This document shows, in pieces, positions 10,460 through 22,345 of a stretch of DNA of 64,000 nt (its first letter is position 1; each line of letters opens with the position of its first letter). The stretch comes from Aspergillus flavus (lineage: Eukaryota; Ascomycota; Eurotiomycetes; Eurotiales; Aspergillaceae). Position numbers and translations under genes: made by a program. The notes below the pieces were generated by a model. That model saw nothing but the letters and a program-made list of their open reading frames with translations, did no database searches and had not been told where the DNA came from. The DNA is taken from positions 186,001 through 250,000 of the forward strand of contig NC_092407.1 in the NCBI RefSeq assembly GCF_009017415.1. Reading direction: 5' to 3'.

Positions 10460-11117
10460 CGTGTAGTTTTAAACAGTTTCCAGGGGAAATTTGCAAGCCA
10501 GAGACACTCGTAACTTGACTTTTTAAGCCTTAATAAGCTATCGAATACTGAACTATGGATGTGGGGCAAGAATGATGATATGCTTCTGCTTATCAGGGTA
10601 TTTCCCCGCATGACGGAGTCCGCCGACGGTTATCAGTTGTAGTCATCTCTTTTCTACGGTTACATTTCACCCTGACTGATTCCTTCCACTTGATATCGCT
10701 TATGCTTCGCCTGTTAGTGCAGATCTTTACGATGTCTGCCGTTTATCGTGGGAGTTTGCCCTGACCACCGAAAGCGATGCTGATTTCCCTGTTATCAGTC
10801 CATGCAGGCAGACGCTGATTAGCGAAGCTCACAATCTACTCATAGGTTTGTCGTGGAACTATCTATGGCTGTGCTTTGTGTCATTCGTCTGATGCTATAC
10901 ATAGTCTATCTATTGAGAGAGCGAGCCTCCACCGCATCAAACAGCCCTTTATACATACACAAGCCTCTCGCAGCCTTCAACCGAGGTCCACGATACCCGA
11001 CCCGCGTCGGTCCATCCTAACCGGTATATTCTCCTACTATACAAATCTCAAAGCTAGAAAGCCATAACAACTATACTAGATAGAGACCAGGCAATCAAGA
11101 CAAACCCTGATAGCGGT
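10460..11117. other. Intergenic region, promoter of the dioxygenase
   Basis: Upstream of the minus-strand dioxygenase. It carries three copies of TTATCAG (CTGATAA on the minus strand) at 10590-10596, 10630-10636 and 10792-10798. The part near 11000-11117 is the 3' flank of the DUF1772 gene. No coding exon seen. Confidence 0.5.
10590..10798 (-). promoter_or_regulatory. Cluster of three CTGATAA GATA-factor cores
   Basis: CTGATAA occurs three times on the minus strand, about 131, 171 and 333 bases before the dioxygenase ATG at 10459. These fit the HGATAR core shared by fungal GATA factors (AreA, SreA) but none has the full ATCWGATAA. Function is inferred only. Confidence 0.35.
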
Positions 11118-11633
11118 TCACGGATCGATCAACATGGCAGCACCCACAAACGCCAACCAGGCAGGTATATCCGCCACCAACATGCGAATGCGATGTACTC
11201 CCAGCCAAGTGTGCATCTCCTTACTCGCTTCGGCTTCGGGGTCGGGGTCGGTATTGTTAAGAATGCGTTGAATCGGCGGTGCGACGAACGGTACAAAAGC
11301 CAGATGCCCAATGGCCCCAATAAGGCCAGCCCAGTAGAACGTTGTGCGAGACACAGGCAGCGGTCGGGAGCAAGGATTCGTCCAAAGAATATTGCATAGC
11401 GAAGTACCGATCGTCGTGAAATTGAGGACTAGTACGAGGCTCACTCCTCTCGGGAATATATAACGCCAATAATCTGCAAGAATCGAGTCGGACTTCTCAC
11501 GAATCGGCGGCTGAACCAGCCCGGAGTAGAATATGAGTTCGCTAGTAGCAAGAACGAGACTTCCGGTGCTTGTTGCAAGTGGAGCTGCCCGGAGGAGGGA
11601 ATAAGGGTCGATAATAACTCCTGAGGCCATCAT
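11118..11633 (-). CDS. DUF1772 (anthrone oxygenase-like) integral membrane protein
   Basis: A 171-aa membrane protein of the DUF1772 family. The start chosen is the first ATG of the double Met (MMASGVIIDP), which gives four hydrophobic segments: around LATSTGSLVLATSELIFYSG, the GVSLVLVLNFTTIGTSL segment, FYWAGLIGAIGHLAFVPFV and MLVADIPAWLAFVGAAML. Some family members act as anthrone oxygenases in polyketide pathways, but many have no known role and there is no polyketide synthase here. The reading frame stays open upstream of the ATG (to about 11717), so a short upstream exon cannot be excluded. Confidence 0.6.
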   Translation of the reverse strand: MMASGVIIDPYSLLRAAPLATSTGSLVLATSELIFYSGLVQPPIREKSDSILADYWRYIFPRGVSLVLVLNFTTIGTSLCNILWTNPCSRPLPVSRTTFYWAGLIGAIGHLAFVPFVAPPIQRILNNTDPDPEAEASKEMHTWLGVHRIRMLVADIPAWLAFVGAAMLIDP

Positions 11634-13616
11634 ATACGAATGAACGTGAGACCCTGTCAATAAGAACAACTGGGCTTGCGAAAGACTGTCTACTACAGTA
11701 TGGCTTTTATAGATCAATGTGGCTTGAGCTCACTTGGGGAGATTCTGATGGGCCATAATAAGGTCTACTAATGAACAGGAAGTGGACTGACGCTTGCACT
11801 AGTGGCCGCTACTATCCAAATTATTCGTCGATATCAACGAGACCAGCAGTCTCTAGCCTTGGCCCAACGTATAAGCAACGATTGTTATTGGCATGCTCGT
11901 AAACGCCCCGCTTAAGTCTTATGTGCCAACATAATATTGAACTACGGCCACAGCATCATCGCACAGGTCCATGATGAAGACCCTAACATGCTGTCGACTT
12001 TGAGTAACGTTTAGCTGCATTTGTGCAAAGAGCATATTCAACGAGCCCCTCTAACAGGGCCAAATTTCAACCAGCTCAGGTTTAGCACAATCCAGGCCAA
12101 CTTCATATTCTAGCCAAATTTGAGACCGAAGTACCTGAGAAATCGCTCAGCCAGCTAGAAGACAACTCGAAATGAGTATAAAGAGCCCATGAGAGGCAAT
12201 AGACTCAGCCATCTTTTGAGAGACACATGGCACCGATTACTTAATAAGGGCATGCGCATAAATAATGTCAGAGAGCCCTCAAGTAACACGAAGAGACCAT
12301 ACGTTCAGATGAATCATAGGGATCATCATCTCGCCATGTCTATGCTGCTCGTGATGGCAAGTCTTGGAATCCCTGGGCTCTAAATTTTCTGTGTGACTTA
12401 ATGAATGCCTAGCGCCTGTGAGAGGACTGGCAAGCAGCTACATACAGCCTAGAACTACGAATTGTCGTTAGGAGCCTTACATGGGAACATGCTACGGAAA
12501 TTCAAGTCATTATCGCTAGTGTCGTGGTAGCAAATATAGAGCCCAAACTACCTTATGACACAATGTCTAATACTATGAGGATGGTCTTCATACTAGTGTG
12601 AGTCGCATAATTCAAATGAAGGGACTTCCAGAAGAATAATGTCCATGTATCTGAGAACTGCAAGTGCTGGCTCCAAGTGAAACTGCTAGTATCACCTACA
12701 TGCTTCGGCGCTCGCTGCCAGCGTCAGCTCTGTTACTGCGTATGAAGTTATGTCTTCCTCTCGAGGGGTGAATCAAACTGCCATTCCGATTGTAGCCGGA
12801 AGTCGCAGTAAAATAGTCCAGCAGAACAATCAGTATATGGTATGGATGGCTTTACTCGTATAATTATGGCATAATCTAGCTATCCTGCCGCATAACAGGG
12901 TCGATGTGTGTGAAACCGGACCAAAGGCACGTCCTTTGATTAAAAGATATTAGAGGCCTTTTCACCCTGGTTGTATCCTATGATTTCTCGTATTTACCGA
13001 CTTGGCGTCGCGCGGATTGGATGCATCCTCCATCCAGCCCCATTAATCAAGGGAACTTTGGGTCGATCTTTACGATATACAGAAGAGATCGTCCATCGCG
13101 CCACAACAATCCTCGGTTTTTTTCTGTTTCTTCACGCTCGTCCTCAAGATGCTGCAGCTTTAGAGCATGGATCGACCTCTCTGAAATAGTCCCAATAACG
13201 TATACTTGCTTGCCCTGACAGAATAGTGCCGGTGGTTCGTGTTATGGTTAAAAATAACAACAAGGGAGCCACCGGTGCATCCAAGGCTTCGTATCCAGAG
13301 AATGCCCCACAGCTTCACATATCACGAAGCCAATAACAGTTGCCCCTTTTTAATCTATTACAAGGATCATCTGACGATACTCAACCGACGTTACAATCCA
13401 ACCTACACATTCAGTTCTGCAGTGCTCATCTAGATTGGGATGTGCATCATCATTGCCCGACATGGTAATTTCCATGCTTTCCCTGAATGATAACCCGACA
13501 CATTGCGCCAAGTAAATCCACTCTAAAAGACCCTTATATCTAGGGTCCTGCACCCACCAGGAGATGCCATCAACACCACGGTCATCACTTGCAGACACAG
13601 ACAACCAGCAACCACG
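11634..13616. other. Gene-poor interval
   Basis: Nearly 2 kb without a recognisable gene. Open frames are all shorter than about 75 codons, lack family motifs and do not join through plausible introns. No long repeat, inverted repeat or transposase motif was seen. The last few hundred bases form the lysozyme promoter. Confidence 0.45.
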
Positions 13617-14359
13617 ATGAAGCTCGCCAACCTCGCCCTCAGCGCTACCGCCGGTCTATCCCTGAAGGCCACTTCGGAGACAGTCCAGGGTTTTGATATC
13701 TCCAACCATCAAGCCACCGTAGACTTCAAGGCGGCCTATAACGATGGCGCTCGCTTCGTCATGATCAAAGTGTGTCACTGTTCGTCTTGATATTTTGATC
13801 GTGTTGTTAACATTCGCAGGCAACCGAGGGCACCACCTTCACGGACAAGGTCTTCAGCTCACATTATCAAGGCGCTACCGACGCCGGTCTGATTCGCGGA
13901 GGCTACCATTTCGCGCTTCCCGACTCCTCCTCTGGCGCGGAGCAAGCGGAATTCTTCCTCAAGAACGGTGGCGGCTGGTCCAAGGACGGCATCACATTGC
14001 CCGGTATGCTCGATATCGAATACAACCCATACGGTGCCACCTGCTACGACAAAAGCGCCGAAGACATGGTTGCCTGGATCAAAGACTTCGTCGATACGTA
14101 TCAGAAGGCAACCGGTGTCTACCCCCTGATCTACTCCACCGCCGACTGGTGGAAGACCTGCACCGGAAACGCCGGCGGCTTTGGCAGCACCTGTCCTCTC
14201 GTACTCGCCGCGTATAGCGACTCGGCGCCCTCGACGATCCCTGGCGATTGGGCGACCTACACCATCTGGCAGAATTCCGACAGCTATAAGCATGGTGGTG
14301 ACTCTGATATCTTTAACGGAGGGTATGAGCAGCTGCAAAAAATTGCTAAGGCTGAGTGA
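13617..14359 (+). CDS. Secreted GH25 lysozyme (N,O-diacetylmuramidase type)
   Basis: A 230-aa secreted glycoside hydrolase family 25 protein that would cleave the MurNAc-GlcNAc bond of bacterial peptidoglycan. Two exons (13617-13769 and 13820-14359) are joined by a 50-nt intron in phase 0. A signal-like N-terminus (MKLANLALSATAGLSLKATS) precedes the domain. Family signatures are VQGFDISNHQATVDF near the domain start with a conserved Asp, VMIKATEGTTF, RGGYHFALPD, and MLDIEYNP, whose Asp-x-Glu pair holds the catalytic residues. Length fits a single-domain fungal GH25 without binding modules. GH25 enzymes are chiefly bacterial and phage proteins, so an old transfer is possible. No functional partner lies nearby. 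Confidence 0.92.
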
Positions 14360-17155
14360 ATATGGATCGATGACATGTTTTGCGATATGATATTCTTTCG
14401 TTTGTTTCTTGTGAATGTATCTTTCAACTGTCCAGGCGACGGTCGCTAGTTGAACAATTGACATGCCGTTGGCCTTCTATCGTCTATTCAACATAAGGGA
14501 TAGATCACGCGAAGACATGGCAATCCTTGTCTTGCTTTGGTTTTTGCAACCCTCTTCACATTATCAGTTTCACGGCCTTGAGGACACCCACACACCTGGG
14601 AAGACGTGCTGTCATTGATCTGCCTTGGTAAGATAGAACGGAAGAGTAGATAACTCTCCTTTGGAGTCTGGCAAAGGCCGAAGCCACATTTGCCACTACG
14701 ACTCAGTCAGACGAGAAATATGCTGAAATAATTGCGAGAGGGCCGTAGAATAGCCACCAACCCGACAACTCAACATTTTTCTTTGTATGTCATGTTTGTC
14801 GTAGGGCTTCGTGGTGGTGAGGACAACTCAGCAAGGAGACCAAGCAAGGGGGATGGGCAATTATAGGTATTCCAAGATCTGCCCAGTGATGTAAAGTGTT
14901 TCAGATTGTCAATCAAATGTCCTAATAAACGCAACAGAATATGGAGACAATAAAATAGAATCTACATTTGTCATTGACATGTTGCATAAACCACATCGAT
15001 CTAGCACGATCCCAACCCAACAAGCAAGACATTGGCAAATTTATAAACAAGAACTTACAACCCAAATCTATCCCTATTCGTGTCCAAATTAATTGGTCCG
15101 CAAATAAAAGTCCGAATAACCCATAAATGCCCATCATCGCAGCTTTCGTGGACGCCACAAACTTTGGCAAATACACCTTGCATCTCCGCCAGCCCAAGGC
15201 AATTTTCATACGTTGAAAGAGTCCGTTGTCGGACTTCCGTGCAGAGACGGACATATCATTCCTTTTACTCGGTGGGTCCTCCACGGTCTCCCTGCATTGT
15301 TGGCGCCTCGAATCGCCTTCTATGTGGCTTCTCCTGAGTACTGGTCCAGGGTAAAATGCCTTCGGCGATAAGCTTATGGTGTTTAGAAATACACCAGAAG
15401 CCATCTAGAATCTATGGGGCCTTTTTGGGTATGATACATCTTAGCCTGGTATAGTGCCATCCGCTAGTAGGCCAAATCACGTAGATCAACTATTGTTGTT
15501 AATAGTCTGTACTATAGTAAGTCAGGCCCCACACAACTCATGTGTGTAATTGTTGGTTGGACTATACAATGGACAAGGATTGGCACATAGAAACACTTCC
15601 TGTGGGTACTGTACTCAGTACAACGCACAGGAGAAGGTTCTTTCCGTGTGTTTTGGTCCATCTTGGTCTCGGTCATGGATGGTCATGGATGGTCATAGTG
15701 GGATAAGGAAAGCCAGCAAGTGGCGGTACACACACCGGTCATATTTGCCAAGAATACAATGTCCAAGTGAAAAAAGAGGTCCCTGTCTAACTGCCGAGAG
15801 TCGTATGTGAAAGGAAACTAAGACTCCCAAGCAAACTAAAAATAAATCAAAGAATCAAGCAGACTGAAGAGATTTTGGTGTAACATAGCTTAATGTTGGT
15901 TGTTACCAGAACAACCCTTCCACGCCTGAAGAGCAAGCCATGCCCAAGACCAGTTGCCCTGTTCTTTCATGTATGCTTCGTTCTAGAAACTTGCTGTAGA
16001 ATTAACCCCGAAGTGAGGGGCTATGTTTAACATCAGTCTTACATCAGTACATACAAAGCCCTTCGGACTGGGCTGCGGAGTTTATCCACCGCCACAACAT
16101 GTACCTCATCGCGCCCTATATTAATCCAGGCAGAAACCAAGAAATATAGTACATTCCATTGTGTCGAACCTGCCAATGACGGACTGACATGACAACTTGC
16201 TGCTCTTGTCTGCATTAGTTCCTCTCACTCGCATGTCGTTAGGGCTATGATTGGCCTATACCAGGGAAACGGGATCCATGATGTCACTATCCTCGCGCTA
16301 AGCCAGACAACATCTTCCAGAGTTCTGCTCTGTATCTGCTAGAAAGATTTGTTGGTATCCCATGATCAAGTATATCCGAGGTACTCCGGTCAAGTGCACA
16401 GTTATCCTATTTTTGCGCGGTTTTAATTTTGTTTGGGCTGGGGCAAAACAATATCCATCGCCCGGGGCACTAGTAGGCCAAAACAACAAAGACCACGGTG
16501 GGTGATAATTAAAGTCTAGGAATGTATGGTAGCATTGTGGATGGACCTGAGTGGCGTTGATACTCAGGGGTTAATCAGCAATGATTGCCAATGGTCGTGC
16601 TTTGTCCATGTGGTCAACGGGGACTCGAAAATTGGGACGGAGAAGAAGTGGCTTGTACCGGCATTCACGAAAGTTCAATATCCCCCACTTTGCCCAAAGA
16701 CCGAGCTTGAATCCGTGGATCATATCCCATTTTTATCCAATAGGCCATACTATCTCACCGCTTAGGAGAGATCCTATGAGAGGGGCGAAAGCAGAAGGCT
16801 GAAAGCAGCCAGCCTGATGCCAAGAATAGGTCTCCGCAGGTCAGAGGATCAATTTCCCAAATGGGAAGTGGAATATCAACCCTCGGTCTCCTTCATATCT
16901 CGGTCTTTTCCGTTGACAAACAAGAAATAGCTTACAAAAATCAGTGATCTGTCAAGGTCGACTCATCAGACTCCAGATCTGAATGGTGTCTCCGACCCAT
17001 CATGCAAAGATTGCCTAGTTGATCGAGCGATCGCGTTCCAAGGGATGACCCTGCGGATCCTCTAATCCACCGACTAATGTGCCAAGAGAGCCCAGTTGAC
17101 TGCCAATTGTCCGGGCTCGGCTGGTACCTACCGGCAAAACCCTACTCTAGCAATT

Positions 17156-17228
17156 GCGGGGTTACCTTGTTGGGCGCATGATGCCGTCCCTGCAAGGGTA
17201 AGGCGAAGAGTCATGGCCGTGTGCGGGG
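17156..17228 (+). promoter_or_regulatory. Two CreA-type GCGGGG sites upstream of the GH2 gene
   Basis: GCGGGG occurs at 17156-17161 and 17223-17228, matching SYGGRG, the consensus of the carbon-catabolite repressor CreA. They lie about 280 and 210 bases before the ATG. Pairs of such sites are usual in CreA-controlled promoters; binding is inferred. Confidence 0.35.
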
Positions 17229-17344
17229 GATGTATTCACTGAGCTATCTGATGGATCCTGTCGGAATAATGTGCCAGCAATCAATTGGCTGTTCCAGGAT
17301 CGGGGCTCCAGCGAGGCTTCTGTCAGGATGCCAGGTGCTCCAAG

Positions 17345-17352
17345 TATAAATA
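17345..17352 (+). promoter_or_regulatory. TATA box of the GH2 gene
   Basis: TATAAATA stands 86-93 bases before the start codon, the usual distance for a fungal core promoter. Confidence 0.5.
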
Positions 17353-17437
17353 CCACGGGCAAAATGCCCGCCCGCTGCGTCTCACGGGTTCATCCCTGCA
17401 GTGGACAGGAGCCGACACCTTCTCAGCAGTGATAAAC

Positions 17438-19719
17438 ATGTATTTTGCTGGTTCATCTCTCGTGCTTCTGTTGGCAACTCATGCCCTAGCTGCGGTGCCC
17501 GCAGCACTCCATCAAAACAAGGCTCGCCAAGCGACTCCATATGCCGTCAAAGAACCCCCATTGACCACGCCATGGACGGACAAAGCCGGCACCGACCCTT
17601 GGCCAGAGTATCCCCGTCCGCAGCTCGAGCGGTCTGAGTGGAAGAATCTGAACGGCATCTGGCAGTATCAGGACGCACAAAGCCTTGCTGCTCTTGACAG
17701 TCCACCATTTGGACAACCCCTCGCACACGAGGTTCTGGTGCCTTCCTGTCTCGAGAGTGGTCTATCCGGTAAGTTATGCCAGTCAGCCTGGTGTCATAGC
17801 ACATACTCATCAGCACATCTCCAGGTATCCAAGGGAAAGATACTTTATATTCGTGGTTTACCACGCAGTTCACTGTTCCCCAGACTTTCAAAGACCAGAA
17901 CGTTCTGGTGAACTTTGCCGCGGTAGACTATGAGGCGACAGTCTTCGTTAACGGCAAGAAGGCTGGGTTCCACCGCGGAGGTTACTTTCACTTCGCATTT
18001 GATATCACCGAGTTTGTGAATCGTGATGGCGAAAACGAACTGTATGTGCAGCTCATTCCGTGACACTGATAGCAACTAACGTATGATAGCCTCGTCTTTG
18101 TCCATGATCCCACAGATAGTGGAGACGATGTCATTCCTATTGGCAAGCAGAGATTAGTCCCCGCACATATCTTCTACACGCCCTGCAGCGGCATTTGGCA
18201 GAGTGTCTGGATCGAAGCTGCACCTGCGAACCATATCACACGACTGGATCTTGCCGCCGACATGAACGGTAAAGGTACGTAGTGCCCTTCGATATGCGTC
18301 TTCTTGATACTAATATAGCGAACTAGTTACTGTCACTGCCAATACTGCGACGACAAGCGGGTCGCCGGTCGAGGTCAAGGTCTATGACGGTGATGAGGAG
18401 GTTGGATCCGGCCAGGGAACGTCAGATCAGACCTTCGACTTCGTTGTTGATGGTGTAGAGCTATGGTCACCGGACTCTCCGAAATTGTACAATGTAACCG
18501 TCACGATGGGCGACGAGGAAGTCCACAGCTATGTCGGTTTCCGCACGATTGCCAAAGGCAAGGTCGACGGTGTAGTCCGTCCGTTGCTGAACGGTGAATT
18601 TATCTTCATGTTCGGAACCCTTGACCAAGGTTACTGGCCTGATGGACTTTATACACCACCCACCCGAGAGGCCATGGTATATGACCTCAAGTTCTTGAAG
18701 GACCTTGGCTTTAACATGGTTCGGAAACATGTGAGTGAGACGATACCAGGGGCCCTTAGGAGCTATACTAACAAACATCATAGATCAAGGTCGAGCCAGC
18801 GCTTTTCTATCGGGCCTGCGACGAACTAGGACTGCTAGTCATCCAGGACATGCCGTCTGCGCGTCCCCTGTCAAGACCGGATCCCTGTGCTACCAGCGAT
18901 ATCATACCTAATGCGTCGCAACAGGAGGAATTTTCCAGACAGTTAGAGGTCCTCGTGAACCAGTTCAAGAGCTATCCCAGTATTATTGCCTGGGTAAGTA
19001 GCTCAGTCGATTTTGTGTCTCTCCCACTCTAACCCTTCCTTGCAGGTCATCTATAATGAGGGATGGGGTCAGATCACATCGTACTACCCGGAGTTTGAAT
19101 TGACAGACCGAGTGAAGGAGCTGGATCCAAGCAGGCTGGTCGATTCGACATCAGGCTGGATAGACCATGGTGCAGGTGACTTCAGCGTAAGTGAAGGCGA
19201 CCACACCAGATCGCGATATGATAGCTGACGGTCGCAGGATAATCATCACTATGCCAATCCCCAGTGCGGAACTCCCTTTTACTCCCTGTCATCCAGCCCC
19301 CACGATCCCAGCCGTATTGGTTTCCAAGGAGAATTCGGAGGCATCGGTCACAACGTCTCCATCGAAAAGTGAGTTCACAGAGTCCACGTCTCGTGATGAC
19401 ATCTGCTAACTATCCCAGTCTCTGGAACGTCCAAGAGGCCATCAACCATATCAACGAGACGTATGAGATCGACGAAACACTCGAGGCATGGAACTACCGC
19501 GGTCACATCCTGTTAACGGAGTTTGAGGACCAGGTTCGCAGATTCGAATGCAGCGGAGGTGTCTGGACACAGACCACCGACGTTGAAGGCGAGGTGAATG
19601 GTTTGATGACGTACGATCGCCGCGTGAAGCGTGTAGATGAGGAGCAGTGGAAAAACGATATTCAGGCCCTTTATGATGCGGCTGCTAAACGGGGTGCTCC
19701 ATCCAGGAGGAAGATGTAG
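17438..19719 (+). CDS. Secreted glycoside hydrolase family 2 protein (beta-glucuronidase/beta-galactosidase type)
   Basis: A 639-aa secreted GH2 enzyme acting on a beta-glycoside. Eight exons (17438-17768, 17825-18041, 18090-18274, 18327-18730, 18784-18993, 19046-19186, 19238-19368, 19419-19719) sum to 640 codons. After a signal peptide (MYFAGSSLVLLLATHALA) comes the sugar-binding jelly roll (YPRPQLERSEWKNLNGIWQY; VNFAAVDYEATVFVNG; FHRGGYFHFAFDIT), an Ig-like domain (ELWSPDSPKLYNVTV) and the TIM barrel. The acid/base Glu is in VIYNEGWGQ and the nucleophile Glu in GFQGEFGGIG. Substrate preference cannot be read from motifs. The CreA-like sites suggest carbon control, and the convergent neighbour is a sugar transporter. 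Confidence 0.88.
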
Positions 19720-20500
19720 GAGAACGTGTTAACGACCACTGTTTGATTTCATTGTCAGGTTTGGATAACCGCGTCTTTTCCTTGTCTATCTTTCAGATGC
19801 GTTACATATTTGTGCCCTTGGGCTTATTTCAATTGTATATGGTTCTAGTTCTTTCACTGTGCGTGAGATGAATAACTTTCATTGATACCCTGGAATGCAG
19901 TGAATATTGTCTCAAGTTGGGAAATAGAGTACGTACTTTCTGACAACATAAGAACCCAACTGAGCCTAATGGGCGAGGCCACGATACATAAATAAGAATG
20001 ATGTAGATCAGCAATACGTCTGACGCGGCATCCACGCATTCCAGCGATGATCACAGCACAACACACCATAGAGCTAGTTTTCACTCATAGATCGGCGATA
20101 CATAGAAGCCCGAAGTTAGTTGCAAGGCTACAACGGTACATCATGTTTCGAGGTGCACTTAGCTATGTTGTTTGTGGTACTTGTGGGAATAACGCTTGCT
20201 TATCACTCAAACAATATAGACTAGTCTTGCCCGACCGTGTCTTATAGCAGGAGTAGTTGATCGTAGGGCCACTATATAGTTTACCACTTAACAAAGGATC
20301 AATTTGTATTACTAGATGACAGAAAGCATGCGCCGTAGCCTGAGCTGTCACTATAATTGATTCTTAATGAATGTGGTTAAAGTAGTAGGCTATTAACTAG
20401 AAACTCATGAATATGCATTCAAATTACCACATCCTCATCTTATATCCTCGCGCTTTCTTGCAGCATTCTTCTGGAGGTCCGCATCTCAACGGTTCGCAAC
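19720..20500. other. Convergent intergenic region
   Basis: The 3' flanks of the GH2 gene and of the minus-strand sugar transporter meet here. It is AT-rich around 20250-20440. No coding exon or repeat is seen. Confidence 0.45.
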
Positions 20501-22345
20501 CTACGATGCAGTCTTCTGCTCCGGCTGAGTCACTTCGACCTCCCGAGCCGCCGGTTCTTGCTGCGCCTTCGACTCGAGACCCTCGACATCACCTCTCTCC
20601 AATTGCTCGATACGCCCCGTCGTTACCCGTGTCTTCCATGCCGGTGTGCCGATATATTTGATGCCATTGGGATCCTCGAACATAGCCTCAGTCTCCTCCA
20701 AAGTCTTACCGGCCGTCTCAGGGAAGAAGAAGTAGACATGAATGAACATAGCGGTGTTGAACACTCCAAAGATGATATACGTCTGCCAGCGAATGTTGGC
20801 AAATGCAGGGGGGGTGAACAAACCCAACGCGGTGTTGAACGCCCAGTTCCCGGACGTTGATAAGGCGACACCTTTACCTCTGAGACGCATGGGGTACAGC
20901 TCTGGTGGGTAGGTCCAGCTGACGGGGCCCCAGGTTGGGGCATAGGAGGCCACGAAGAGGTAGGTACACGCGATCAACCCTTTAGCCGCCGCGCCGTGTA
21001 ATCTCATCGACTGCTGGGCGACTCCGTCGATACCTCCTGGTACGACCTCGCCATGGACGGCCATGATGGCACCATTGGCATACATGAAGGTGCCCATAAG
21101 TACCGCGCCAATGAGCAAGGTCGGCCGACGGCCCCAGCGATCCAACCAGATCAGAGCTGGTAGGGTCATGAGGACGTTAATTATGTATTGAATGGAAGAG
21201 GCAAGGAGGTTTGAATCTCCGGAATAACCGGCCATCGAGAAGACATATGTAATATAATACACTGCACCATGATACGTTAGTCGAGGTATCTCTCCAGAGG
21301 CCCGGGCGGGTCACTTACTCATCACGTTCATGCCAGTCAACTGGGACCAGATCTGCATGAAAAGGCCAATGATGGTGCGGTTCAACATTCTCGGTTTGAA
21401 GAGGTCGAAGTACGTGACATTCTTGAACTGGCGTTCAAAGTCACACATCTCCCGGATGTCCTGCATTTCGAGCGCTACAAATGGGTGGCTCATGTCTCCC
21501 TTACAGTGGACTTTCGCCAGGATGGTCTGGCATTCCTCCCAGCGGTCCTTTCGGGCCAGCCATCGCGGTGATTCTGGGAGAATCATCATACCCAGGAAGA
21601 GGAAGACGGCGGGAATCATCTGCAGACCCCAAGGGATTCTCCACGCTGCCGTGCTATATCCAAAGGCGGACCGATCGCCGATGTAGGAACATCCATACGA
21701 AATACTTGAGGGACCGGTTAGTCCATGGTGGTGTCATACATCTGGGTTAGGCCAGAGCTTACTAGAACATGATAAGAATACCCCATGTGATAGCCCATTG
21801 TTGGACACCAACAAACCGACCTCGTTTCGACGGCGGCGAGATTTCACTGATGTACACGGGTACCTGGGCAGATTCGATACCGACACAGAGACCGTTGAAG
21901 ATACGGCCCACAATGAGCATGCCAATGTTCTGGGAGGCGCACATGATCGTGGACCCAATTATCCTTTGCACTCAAGATGTCAGTAACATAATTCTGCCTT
22001 GCTTTTTGTTCTCCCTCTCAGTCAAACAAGTGTATGGACTCACCAAAGAGAGCAACCGGCCATGATGGAAGTCTTTCGGCCAATGCGATCAGACAATGGA
22101 CCGGAAATCAAGGCGCCCAGCCAAGAGCCAGCGGACATGGATGCGGTGATACCTCCTTGAACCAGTGATTCGGGGCCGGAACAGTCTGCATCATCGGTGA
22201 ATGGAGGACCCTGAGGGCCTTGGTTAAAGTAACATTTGTAAGAGTTTTCGTTCAGCTGAGCTGACATGGAAGAGATATCAAAGCCAAAGAGGGCACCGCC
22301 GACGACGGCGATGCCCGCAATGACATAGATGTTGCCAACCAACAT
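20501..22345 (-). CDS. MFS sugar transporter
   Basis: A 12-helix sugar:H+ symporter-type permease of the plasma membrane. Four exons on the minus strand begin at ATG 22345 (MLVGNIYVIAGIAVVGGALF). Family signatures appear in order: LSDRIGRKTS after helix 2, VPVYISEISPPSKRGRFVGV, PESPRWLARKDRWEE before the central loop, LDRWGRRPTLL, and PETAGKTLEETEAMFED at the end of helix 12. A hydrophilic C-terminal tail of about 50 residues follows. Introns lie near 21975-22040, 21705-21765 and 21265-21315. The transported sugar is unknown; the convergent secreted GH2 glycosidase suggests uptake of its product. Related quinate-type carriers share these motifs. Confidence 0.9.

Larger units (their letters stand above)
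14360..17437. other. Gene-poor interval and GH2 promoter
   Basis: About 3 kb without a recognisable gene. A 160-codon minus-strand frame at 14922-15404 shows no family motif. A short direct repeat of ATGGATGGTC lies around 15675-15695. The region near 17150-17437 is the promoter of the GH2 gene, with CreA-like and TATA elements listed separately. Confidence 0.45.

Noticed and set aside
13859..14464. 201-codon minus-strand open frame
   Set aside because: It is antisense to the GH25 lysozyme exon, whose motifs are clear; the frame is a by-product of GC-rich codons.
14922..15404. 160-codon minus-strand open frame
   Set aside because: No family motif, no matching exon nearby and uneven composition; not enough to call a gene.
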